NCBI RefSeq assembly: GCF_029360705.1
Contig: NZ_JARKMX010000008.1
Span: forward strand, 2,038,202 to 2,102,201
Source: Paraflavitalea pollutisoli
GTDB lineage: Bacteria > Bacteroidota > Bacteroidia > Chitinophagales > Chitinophagaceae
Direction: 5' to 3'
DNA length: 64,000 nt
The notes under the pieces are model-generated. The model was not told the origin of the DNA, searched no databases, and saw only the letters and a list, made by a program, of their open reading frames with translations. Each line of letters opens with the position of its first letter. The stretch's first letter is position 1. A program made the translations under genes and the position numbers. Positions 1 to 7,863 of this stretch are shown in pieces.

Positions 1-780
1 TGCCAGGGACTGGCCGCTGGCATAGCCTGCGGGCACTGAAAACAACGAAGCTAATTCGGAGTGCTCTTTTAGGAATGTTTGGAAGGCCGGCAGCTTCTGC
101 AACAGTCCCAACGTCTTTGTGAGTAGTTTGTCGGGGTCATTCAGTAGTTCTTTGTATTCCTGCACCTGTTGGTTGTAGTAGTATAATTCCTTCTGAAAAT
201 CCTGGTAGCCTTTGGTGAGACCTTTTGGAAGGTTGGTATACCGGCTCAGGGCAGCCTCGATCTGCTCTTTGCGTTGACGGATAAACTCTTTTACCTGGTC
301 TGCTTGTAGCAACTTGCCCTGTAATTGCTGCACCTGTCGCAGTGAGCTGGCAACCTTACCAGCCTGATCCTTATTGAGCAGGCTGCTGTTTTGCTTCAGA
401 AAACTCAAAGATGATTTGAGCGAGTCTACATAAGACAGGTATTGGCCTCCTACCTTATCGGCAGCAGCTGTAGGGTCCTTGAGTTGCGCGGACAATTTCG
501 CATACTGCTCTTTGCTGTTATCGAAAAGCTCCTTAGCTGCCAGGGAATCGGTCTTCATCAGCTTTTTACGCAGTTTCTCTTCTTTCCGGGAAAGCCGTTC
601 CAGGTATTTTTCTGTAGCACGCGTTAGCTGCGCTTCCAGCTTATGGGTCTTGTTTTGAATATGTTCATTGAACCGGTTGGGAAAATTCAGCAAGCGGTCT
701 TGCAACGGCGGCTGATCCTGGGTGTAAGCACACCACGGAAGGATGGTCAATAATAGGACAAGGCGCCATGGGTTTCTCAT
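1..780 (-). CDS. Coiled-coil outer-membrane protein, second copy (C-terminal part outside window)
   Basis: The reading frame is open from the ATG at 780 to the left edge (260 codons), so the C-terminus is missing. It begins with a signal peptide (hydrophobic LLLTILPWCAYTQ) followed by a long Lys/Glu/Gln-rich helical region typical of a periplasmic coiled coil. By eye it matches the N-terminal 260 residues of the gene at 9656-11119 at about nine residues in ten, and the upstream DNA is also duplicated. By analogy with the complete copy, the missing part should contain a small beta-barrel. The family is not one I can name. It probably heads a second toxin module lying to the left of the window (inference). 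Confidence 0.85.
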   Translation of the reverse strand, partial: MRNPWRLVLLLTILPWCAYTQDQPPLQDRLLNFPNRFNEHIQNKTHKLEAQLTRATEKYLERLSRKEEKLRKKLMKTDSLAAKELFDNSKEQYAKLSAQLKDPTAAADKVGGQYLSYVDSLKSSLSFLKQNSSLLNKDQAGKVASSLRQVQQLQGKLLQADQVKEFIRQRKEQIEAALSRYTNLPKGLTKGYQDFQKELYYYNQQVQEYKELLNDPDKLLTKTLGLLQKLPAFQTFLKEHSELASLFSVPAGYASGQSLA

Positions 781-893
781 GGACAGTCAGGTTTAGATGG
801 TTAACAGATAAGTAGGGAGAGTTACTTATGTAAGCGTTCGTAGTTTGTATTGCGAAGTAATGAACCCTTTATCAAACCAACAACAACAAACCC

Positions 894-947
894 ATAAGCG
901 TGCAGTTTTGGACTAAAAGTGTGCAGATTTAACCGATAAGTGTGTAA
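894..947 (-). promoter_or_regulatory. Three direct repeats at 21-bp spacing, candidate LytTR-type operator
   Basis: On the plus strand the units read AAGCGTGCA (896), AAGTGTGCA (917) and AAGTGTGTA (938), each exactly 21 bp from the next, so on the same face of the helix. The same arrangement is kept upstream of the other copy (11235, 11256, 11277). LytTR-family regulators are known to bind pairs of short direct repeats about 21-22 bp apart. The set lies upstream of the minus-strand start at 780. Assignment to a LytTR protein is inference. Confidence 0.5.
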
Positions 948-952
948 GGGGA

Positions 953-1114
953 TGGTAAAAATTATCAATCCTGGCCCGACGCCCTATCCGCGCACATCAT
1001 GTGTACTGTAATGATGCCATTGACTGGATGCGGCACCACACTGCGCTCCACTCCGAAGATACCGCCCAGTTGTTCTCCAACAAGTTTCTGGAAGATACCT
1101 GGCTGATTACGTAT
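953..1114. other. No convincing gene between upstream repeat and terminator
   Basis: A plus-strand open frame crosses this stretch (GTG at 1001) but runs through the terminator hairpin and resembles no family I recognise. The sequence differs from the region next to the right repeat copy, so the duplication boundary lies near 952. It may be decayed coding DNA. I see no promoter that I would defend. Confidence 0.4.
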
Positions 1115-1149
1115 ATAAAAAACCGTCTCCGCCAAGCTGGCGGAGACGG
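1115..1149 (-). terminator. Rho-independent terminator of the RHS toxin operon
   Basis: A perfect 11-bp stem (CCGTCTCCGCC at 1123-1133 with GGCGGAGACGG at 1139-1149) has a 5-nt loop and is flanked on the left by a run of A. Read on the minus strand the hairpin is followed by TTTTTT. It lies about 120 bp past the stop of the putative immunity gene and closes the minus-strand operon that starts at 11119. Confidence 0.9.
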
Positions 1150-1266
1150 TGGAGTGATGTTTGGTGGTCGAACAGTAAGGGTTCGCTCCTAAGAAGCTGT
1201 AATTCCCTTAATTTTAGACCGGAAGCACATCTCAACGGCTAAGATTAATTCACACAGATGTCGTTT

Positions 1267-1569
1267 TTATGAATAGAAGATAAGTTTGTCATCAACGGCT
1301 TGGTCATTCTCGTCTAATATATATATATAGTCCCCCAACTCTTTTTCTTCAAAAATTAATTTCACACCAATCTCCAGCTGATATAGTTCAGAAGTTTTAG
1401 AGGATAATATTATTCTTATGTCATTATCACGCAACTCTACATTCCGAATAGGGACAGCCAGTTCATCTTCTAAATAACCATTTTCACTAAGATTAATGCA
1501 ATTAAGAAAACCGGCTCTCGCTCTTTGGAATAACAACGACACATCTATTCCATTAATTTCAATTTTCAT
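1267..1569 (-). CDS. Putative cytoplasmic immunity protein for the RHS toxin
   Basis: A 100-residue acidic protein without signal peptide or membrane segment, which I do not recognise by family. Its start lies 13 bp after the stop of the RHS protein with the variable tip, on the same strand, and is followed by the operon terminator. A small orphan gene directly behind a polymorphic toxin C-terminus is the standard position of an immunity gene, so this role is inferred from place and size alone. The gene and the toxin tip are visibly more A/T-rich than the genes right of 11394, as expected for exchanged toxin/immunity cassettes. It could also be an unrelated small protein. Confidence 0.65.
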   Translation of the reverse strand: MKIEINGIDVSLLFQRARAGFLNCINLSENGYLEDELAVPIRNVELRDNDIRIILSSKTSELYQLEIGVKLIFEEKELGDYIYILDENDQAVDDKLIFYS

Positions 1570-1582
1570 CTATGCTATTTTA

Positions 1583-4500
1583 TTAATGTCCGCTAATCCA
1601 ATCAAAAATAATGTGGCCACTTTCATTGGGATTTCCATATATTCTTATATCCCCACCATGACCCAGAATCTTTACCTTATATAAATATCCCGTTTCAGCA
1701 ATTTCACTTTGTGTTAGTTTAATTATCCCGCTTTTTCCCTTCGGATCCACAATTCCTTTACTGATTGCTTTAGCCACTTTTTTCTTGATAGCCGGATCTA
1801 AGGTATTAAATATTGATCGTTTTACCCAACCAGTAGTTTTAACCGCTGTACTAACAACATTTGTAGCAGTTCCTGCAGCTCGCACAAAGCCGCCAAAAAA
1901 AACAGATCCCGCTTGCGCAACAGATGCCTTTTTATCCTGTTTTCTTCCATAAGTATCCTCTCCCTGGTAAAAGGAAACCACTCCATTTACAAAATTTGCT
2001 AATGGATTCCATTGATTTAGTTCGTATAAAAAATCACCACCGGGGTTATGATCATTAAAAAATTCATACCATTTATAATCTCTTTTATCTTTACCTGGTA
2101 CATTAGTTCCCCCGCCCTCTGGTATTACAGGAACTAATCCGCTGGGCGACGGAGTTGGCTGATCACAAACCAAGCAGACAACTTGAGGATCATTATTATT
2201 ATTATTATTCTCAGGAGTTACAATTACAGCTGGCATCTCTGGCACACCCGCAACAGCCGTGTCTGCTGCTAATCCAAGAGGATCATTCATCAAAATTGGA
2301 TTGTTTAAGGCAAACACATAGGGACTTGAATTTTCAAAAAAGTCGGCTAATGGATCGATTTGATGAAATCTTCCTATTTGTGGATCATATGATCTAAGGG
2401 ATGCATCATATAACTCTAATCCACTTTGATCACTAAATTCTTCGGATTGCAATTCATTACCTCCGTTAAACTTAAATTTATTGACTTTCCCTTTTAGAGC
2501 TTTTGTGCTTATCCCCGCCATCGTCAACCCAAACGGATAGTAGTGGGTTTCTTCCATAATGGGACCGCCTATATGCTGGACCGAAAGGTTATCAAAGAAC
2601 ACATCCCAGTTCTGCGTTTCGTTGCTGACGTAAATATACAAATATCCGTTCTTTGGAATGGCAACAGGACCATCGTTGGTTAACGGTTCAAGTACATCCG
2701 CGTTGCCAACAACCTTAGCCCCACTGCCGGCCGCTTCATATTTCAACTGTTCATCCAGCAGGATCCAGTTCAGGTAAGCCTTGGGCTTAGACGTCTGGTC
2801 TGGATTTCTGTCGCCCCGGAAGGCATTCATGGCTCCTAACAGCGGGCTGGTTCCTGTGTTGCCCAAGGCATCAAGAGTCCCTTTTGCGGTACCTGAAGCA
2901 CCCACAATACCAGAAGCCAGGGAACTTAGAATGTCCGCAACCGGATCACCACCACTATTCGCCGATCCGCCACTCTTATAGAATGATTTAACACCAATCT
3001 GAACTCTATCACCACTCATCACTTTCAGTACCAACGCAGGCCCCACCTTGTTTCCACTACCATTTGTTCGTGCCAGCGAATCGTTGGGATTCGTAGTGCC
3101 GTCCGCAGGATAGCCGCCTGGTACGAGACTTTTGGCATAGCTTGTTTTAGCGATATTATAGAATAACTTATTCTCGGTCGTACGATACAATGCTTCCATG
3201 GAGGCCATGTAATTGGCGGTATCCGTCTGCTCAGTTAACACCATGCGTACATTGCCCAGGTGGTCTTTGAGAAAGTAATCGTATTGGAACTGGTTGCCGA
3301 TGGCCCCATTGATAAACGTCCGTTTTGCCAATCGAAGCCGTCCCTCTTCGTGGCCGATAAATTGCAGGGTGTCGTTTTCATAAACCGCGCCGGCCAAATA
3401 GGTTGTCGTAGTAACCTTGGTCGGGTAAACTGTACTATCGTAAACAATTTTTCTCAATTTATTACCTAACCCGTCATATATATAGGATATACGTCCTTTG
3501 TATCCTCCACCTAACTTATTGACTGTTATAAACGATGGTAAATTGAGCGAATTATAAACTATTCCATTTTCATTGGCATCCCCCAAGTCTTTATTTCGAT
3601 CACGCACCATACTGCCATTGCCATCATATACATAGTCTGAAGCCGTGGATGTCTTGGTTCCCACCTCTTGCATGTACTTAGTCGATGAACGGAAATCACC
3701 CAACACTGTGCCGGTATTGTTGGCGTAGTCGATCACGTTACGAAGCTTGTTACCGGCAGGAGAATAGGTGTAAACCAGACTATCGATGGTCTCACTCTTA
3801 GCACCTGTCCAACCCACTTGTTTCATTGTCAGGATGTTGCCATTGGCATCATAGGTGATGCCGCTGACGCTGAAGTCTATGCCGGCGGACTTATCCCAGG
3901 CTGTGCCGTTTTGCTGGTTAAAACTGGCTCTGGTCAACCTGTTTGCGACATCGTAGCTATAGTCAAACTTACGCGCCATGTTATCTCCCTTGGATTTCCA
4001 CATGCCGCCCGTTATATTGCCATTGTATTGCGGGTTGGTGAAATACAGGTAATAAGCCTTGCAGTTGCTGGGTTTGTCATAGGCCAGCTCGAACCCAAAG
4101 TAGTGGTTGTCTCTCGTTGGGTTGATCAGGTAGGAATGATTTGCTCCCAGCGACCAGCCACGGATATTGTATTCGTACTCCATACTCTCCATAGGCAAAG
4201 AAGTGTTCGCCGGGTTCTGTCCCAGCTTTTTACTCTTCAGTTGACCCAATGCATCATATTCATTTTTTGCAATCACTTGTTCAGCCTTGGTAATCGATTG
4301 ACCATTAACTGTACTATAAACAGCCTTTGTAGTTGCGGTCAATCGCCCGAGGTCATCGTAGGACATTTTAGTAACTACAGTATGGTTCTGAGCATTTGTC
4401 CCAGCCTTAAAATGCTTATTAACAAATACGAGAAATGCACCAGACCAACTGTATTGCGTCGTTGTATGCGTCTTTTCGCCAGTGATGTTGGTTTCCTGAA

Positions 4501-6040
4501 CCTGAATAAGACGTCCATTATTGTCGTAGATATTCACCGCAAACAAATAACTAGAGGAACCGAGAACCCTATTTCGAGTACCTGTCACCAGCCCCTTTGT
4601 ACCAAAACTCTGGACATTTTCCTGGGCATAAGGCCACGCGTTATCAACTGATAAAAAGTACTGATCATAACTGTTATTGTAAACTGTATCAAGGGAGTTG
4701 GTATAGGTTCTTTTCCAGTTATAATTATCGTAAAAGGTGTTGGTGTAGATCTCCTCTTCATAATTGGCGAGATCTGGGTAGCTGATACTTGCTGAAGCAG
4801 CGGATAAATGATAAGCCAGGTTATCATAATTGGCATCATCGACGAATAGTCCAGTTTCAACCGGCCTATTGAGATCATCATACCGGGTATACATCCATTG
4901 TTTACGGTAACGTTGCTGTCCAGTTTGAGTCATCACCACCCGGTCGCGGGCGTCGTACACCATCCTCGTATCTTCAGCATCAGCCACCTTCTTTCGAATC
5001 ATACGGCCGCGTGTATCATACTCGTACCGGAAACATAAGTTGGTTAATACACTGGTGATCGTACCGGAAAACCAATTTGATTCATATAGATACTTGACGG
5101 GCTGCGAAGGGATCACCAACCTTAAACGACTTAAGTTGTCATAGACATAGTAGGTGTTCAACCAGTTAGTATGATTGCTGCCACTTCCATCGTCACCATT
5201 TCCAGCTAATTGAACCCTCTTAAGAACAACCTGTCCCTCGTTGTCTTTAAATTCGATAACCTGCTTATTATGTTCATCAACTGCAATTGTCTTATACAAA
5301 GTTCCTGCAGCGTACACCCCAGATACGGCATAGGTCCCCCAGTTATTCGCAACATCTGTAACTGTCCATACTTTAACATCATCGGCAGCAGTATTGAAGA
5401 CATGCTTTGTTTTTATTGATCGCCGACTAGTTTCGTTAGTTTCCCCAACTGTGCCTACCCAACTGGAGCCTGGGGCAAATGCTTCCACCACCCTATTAAG
5501 TGGTGACGACTCAAAGGTTGTTTGTCCGTAAGCCCAGTTTAGACTGCCGGCCCCGACATTGGTTTCTACACTCTGGCCCGCCAACTGTGTGTTGTAAAAA
5601 GCAACTTGCTGTTGGAATGGATTTATTTTAAAAAGGCCGTCACTTGTTGAAGTATTGCCTCCCGTGGCATTGGCGCCAAATGGCAGGTACTGTTGTTGTT
5701 CACGGCCAAAGTCATCGTATTTGTTGGCCGAGACAAGATCTACAGGACTACTGCCCGTAGTAAGCGATCCTTGCTTGACTACTGTTTGCAGGGGGCGACC
5801 CAGGCCATCAAAATAAGCAGTCGTCTGCTTTACATCACGCAATGCCCGCCCGGGCAATAGCGCCGGATTGGTCTCCGGCGCAGTAGCCTCCCAGGTACGC
5901 ACATAATTAACCTTGATCGTTGAGCTGTAAGGAACTTGGGGTGATACCGGCGTTTGCGCTAGCGACTTTACCGAAGCGCCTAGACCCGCAACCGCTAGCA
6001 GGACCCTAGTCGTATTTGAAATCGATGTTGTTATAGTCAT
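1583..6040 (-). CDS. RHS-repeat protein (DUF6443-type) with C-terminal toxin-like tip
   Basis: This 1485-residue protein starts with a signal-like segment ending LAQ, then a DUF6443-like region (about 40-230; motif YFDGLGRPLQTV), many YD repeats (YDxxGR/YDANGN types) and the RHS-associated core near 1200-1257 (YDPQIGRFHQIDPLAD, then NDPLGL). In polymorphic toxins the variable domain follows this last motif. Here the tail is 228 residues with a six-Asn linker, a hydrophobic Gly/Ala stretch and a compact end containing KVKILGHGGDIRIYG and GHIIFD. The RHS shell normally encloses the tip before delivery. I cannot name the tip's activity; a small RNase of the RelE/barnase-like type is only a guess. 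The likely immunity gene follows directly. Confidence 0.85.
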   Translation of the reverse strand: MTITTSISNTTRVLLAVAGLGASVKSLAQTPVSPQVPYSSTIKVNYVRTWEATAPETNPALLPGRALRDVKQTTAYFDGLGRPLQTVVKQGSLTTGSSPVDLVSANKYDDFGREQQQYLPFGANATGGNTSTSDGLFKINPFQQQVAFYNTQLAGQSVETNVGAGSLNWAYGQTTFESSPLNRVVEAFAPGSSWVGTVGETNETSRRSIKTKHVFNTAADDVKVWTVTDVANNWGTYAVSGVYAAGTLYKTIAVDEHNKQVIEFKDNEGQVVLKRVQLAGNGDDGSGSNHTNWLNTYYVYDNLSRLRLVIPSQPVKYLYESNWFSGTITSVLTNLCFRYEYDTRGRMIRKKVADAEDTRMVYDARDRVVMTQTGQQRYRKQWMYTRYDDLNRPVETGLFVDDANYDNLAYHLSAASASISYPDLANYEEEIYTNTFYDNYNWKRTYTNSLDTVYNNSYDQYFLSVDNAWPYAQENVQSFGTKGLVTGTRNRVLGSSSYLFAVNIYDNNGRLIQVQETNITGEKTHTTTQYSWSGAFLVFVNKHFKAGTNAQNHTVVTKMSYDDLGRLTATTKAVYSTVNGQSITKAEQVIAKNEYDALGQLKSKKLGQNPANTSLPMESMEYEYNIRGWSLGANHSYLINPTRDNHYFGFELAYDKPSNCKAYYLYFTNPQYNGNITGGMWKSKGDNMARKFDYSYDVANRLTRASFNQQNGTAWDKSAGIDFSVSGITYDANGNILTMKQVGWTGAKSETIDSLVYTYSPAGNKLRNVIDYANNTGTVLGDFRSSTKYMQEVGTKTSTASDYVYDGNGSMVRDRNKDLGDANENGIVYNSLNLPSFITVNKLGGGYKGRISYIYDGLGNKLRKIVYDSTVYPTKVTTTTYLAGAVYENDTLQFIGHEEGRLRLAKRTFINGAIGNQFQYDYFLKDHLGNVRMVLTEQTDTANYMASMEALYRTTENKLFYNIAKTSYAKSLVPGGYPADGTTNPNDSLARTNGSGNKVGPALVLKVMSGDRVQIGVKSFYKSGGSANSGGDPVADILSSLASGIVGASGTAKGTLDALGNTGTSPLLGAMNAFRGDRNPDQTSKPKAYLNWILLDEQLKYEAAGSGAKVVGNADVLEPLTNDGPVAIPKNGYLYIYVSNETQNWDVFFDNLSVQHIGGPIMEETHYYPFGLTMAGISTKALKGKVNKFKFNGGNELQSEEFSDQSGLELYDASLRSYDPQIGRFHQIDPLADFFENSSPYVFALNNPILMNDPLGLAADTAVAGVPEMPAVIVTPENNNNNNDPQVVCLVCDQPTPSPSGLVPVIPEGGGTNVPGKDKRDYKWYEFFNDHNPGGDFLYELNQWNPLANFVNGVVSFYQGEDTYGRKQDKKASVAQAGSVFFGGFVRAAGTATNVVSTAVKTTGWVKRSIFNTLDPAIKKKVAKAISKGIVDPKGKSGIIKLTQSEIAETGYLYKVKILGHGGDIRIYGNPNESGHIIFDWISGH
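2192..2209. repeat. ATT trinucleotide repeat, six units, inside the toxin linker
   Basis: Six perfect ATT units on the plus strand encode six consecutive Asn residues on the minus strand, in the linker between the RHS core and the toxin tip. Changes in unit number would alter linker length without shifting the frame. Confidence 0.8.
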
Positions 6041-6057
6041 GGATTTTGGTGTAAGGG

Positions 6058-7848
6058 TTATTGATTGGTATTTTTCTGGAATTGATAGTCGTAACGCTTG
6101 AGAATGTTCTTGTTCTCGTCGCGAACATGCTTGAGTCGACCAAAGCCATCGTATTCATAATAAATAATCCGATTATTGGCGTCGCAAGTGCTGGTAAGGC
6201 CAAACAATGGGTCGTACGTGTATGTTGTCATTTGGGCGCCTTCAGAACACAACCTGACTTCGTCAATACTATCGCCAGACACCGTTATATTAGTTACATT
6301 GGTTAGCTTCACCTCAAAATAGCGCCAAGGACCAATTATCTTCAGCGGTTGGGTAACAGCCTGTCCATTGACCCAAGTGTTGGCATAACTCCATACACCT
6401 ACCACATAGTTTCCGGCGGGGACTACTTTTGACACACCGCCGCTCAATACCTTTTTCCCTGTTGGCGCATTGCTGGTTTCAAATATGACTGATCCCACAC
6501 TCAACTGCCAACCACCAAGGCCATCTGCCTCGAATGAAGTATATGCTGTCCGGTCAACAGAAGCATTTGCGACCTGCGCAATGGGATATTGTTGATTATA
6601 ATCCCATATGATAGATTGCGGAGCGTCGCCAACCTTGGCCTGCTGGGCTATAAAACCTTTACTAGTGTATTGCTGAAACTCAATCTTCGGCTTGATTAAT
6701 GCCGGCGCCCGGTTTAGGGATGAGCCTATAGCCGGAACGCTGCTTTCTGGCACCGGCGAAGTCGTTTCCAACGATTCAATGGTGGATTTTCGAATGGCTG
6801 TACCAGACTGTTGGTACTGATTGACAATTCCTCCGGTCAAATACTTCGTTCCACCTATCGTTTTCCATTTCTCGACAGCAATAGGAACTGCGTACATGTT
6901 ATTGTCAGCAGACAGCATATTTGTAGCGACTAAATTTGTACTATACTCTGAAGGGAAATGAACAATTTCTTCCACGACTTGATCCCGACTGTTCTTCGTT
7001 TGAGTATTAATTACGTTAAATGCATCATCTCTTGTATAACTTATTTCATTGACCAGAGAATCGTTTCCTGCGTATTCAATTACACGAGTTTTTGTAAGAT
7101 CCTTCCGTCCAGTAAATGGAGAAAATCTCTGACTTTTGAAATACACTGGCCCTTTGATGGCTTCCCAGATTTGAACGTATTGCATGCCTGGATAGCATCC
7201 TGAATATGGGTTTCTGCACTGGTATTTATAGGGAGCAAGAGAAATACTGGTAAAGTTATCTAACCGACCCGGGGTATTGTAATAGCTGTCCTGTGAAATC
7301 CCATACTCATTTCTAGTCTGCTTTAACAATACACCATTTTTATCGTATACCAGTTCTTTCTTCAGTTGACCAAAGACCCAGGATCTGTTGTCCTGCGGCA
7401 CTATTGGAAAAGTACTCGGTTCTGGCAAACTACCATCAGCATAAGAATCAAAATACCTAATAATTTTACCATTCGAAGCACCGTTATTTTCAAATTTCTC
7501 CACTACGCGCGAGTAATTAACAGGGCTACCATTCGTTTGTGGCAAAGTCAAAATCGGGGAAGAAAACCTGATCAGATAATTCTCATTTGTATTTGGAATG
7601 TACTCATTGTAGGATCCCGGAATCCTCGTAACGCAATCATATTCGTAGGTGTAGCAAACCTTATATGAATATTTTGGATATGTACCCAATGCGCCAGAAC
7701 TAGTTACTCCGTCTTCTCTGAAGTAATCAAAGTCAGTTTTAGTCGCAGGCGATGTATTTACGTTGTCATAATTGCGGATTGATTTAACACGTAATCCCCC
7801 AACATATGGCCGATAGTCGCGAAGTACTGTTGTATCTGGGTTTTGCAA
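6058..7848 (-). CDS. RHS-repeat protein, C-terminal half of a gene split by an in-frame stop
   Basis: This open stretch (596 codons if read from a TTG) is in the same frame as 7861-9594, separated only by one TGA and four sense codons. No ATG lies near its beginning and it has no signal peptide, so it is best read as the second half of one protein of about 1180 residues. It contains RHS-type beta-rich sequence, a jelly-roll-like insert around residues 430-520 (SFEADGLGGWQLSVG onward) and two clear YD repeats at the end (TYTYDPLFGL, YYEYDGFGRLKHV). The stop lies 17 bp before the next RHS gene. If the TGA is real, this half is probably not made unless read through or restarted at the TTG. Confidence 0.75.
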   Translation of the reverse strand: MQNPDTTVLRDYRPYVGGLRVKSIRNYDNVNTSPATKTDFDYFREDGVTSSGALGTYPKYSYKVCYTYEYDCVTRIPGSYNEYIPNTNENYLIRFSSPILTLPQTNGSPVNYSRVVEKFENNGASNGKIIRYFDSYADGSLPEPSTFPIVPQDNRSWVFGQLKKELVYDKNGVLLKQTRNEYGISQDSYYNTPGRLDNFTSISLAPYKYQCRNPYSGCYPGMQYVQIWEAIKGPVYFKSQRFSPFTGRKDLTKTRVIEYAGNDSLVNEISYTRDDAFNVINTQTKNSRDQVVEEIVHFPSEYSTNLVATNMLSADNNMYAVPIAVEKWKTIGGTKYLTGGIVNQYQQSGTAIRKSTIESLETTSPVPESSVPAIGSSLNRAPALIKPKIEFQQYTSKGFIAQQAKVGDAPQSIIWDYNQQYPIAQVANASVDRTAYTSFEADGLGGWQLSVGSVIFETSNAPTGKKVLSGGVSKVVPAGNYVVGVWSYANTWVNGQAVTQPLKIIGPWRYFEVKLTNVTNITVSGDSIDEVRLCSEGAQMTTYTYDPLFGLTSTCDANNRIIYYEYDGFGRLKHVRDENKNILKRYDYQFQKNTNQ

Positions 7849-7860
7849 TCGAACTTCCGT

Positions 7861-7863
7861 TCA
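7861..7863 (-). other. In-frame TGA interrupting the first RHS gene
   Basis: Both halves share one frame (9594 and 7848 are both multiples of three), and no base has been gained or lost. A single substitution explains the break. It may be a true nonsense mutation, a sequencing error, or less likely a programmed readthrough site. Confidence 0.8.

Larger units (their letters stand above)
1..952. repeat. Direct repeat, left copy (gene start plus upstream region)
   Basis: This stretch matches 10341-11288 in the same orientation. It covers the first 260 codons of the coiled-coil gene and about 170 bp of upstream DNA, which differ at only about nine positions by eye. Similarity stops abruptly near 952. 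The repeat may extend beyond the left edge. The two copies bracket the whole RHS/immunity module. Confidence 0.9.

Noticed and set aside
894-947. Short spaced repeats as a CRISPR array
   Set aside because: Repeat units are about 9 bp with 12-bp gaps, far too short, and no cas genes are present.
1001-1192. 63-codon plus-strand frame starting with GTG
   Set aside because: Runs through the strong terminator hairpin and resembles nothing known.
3818-4651. 277-codon plus-strand frame opposite the toxin RHS gene
   Set aside because: Antisense to YD repeats; no recognisable protein features.
6058-7848. Second half of RHS protein 1 as an independent gene starting at TTG
   Set aside because: Same frame as the upstream half, no ATG, no signal peptide; a split gene is simpler.
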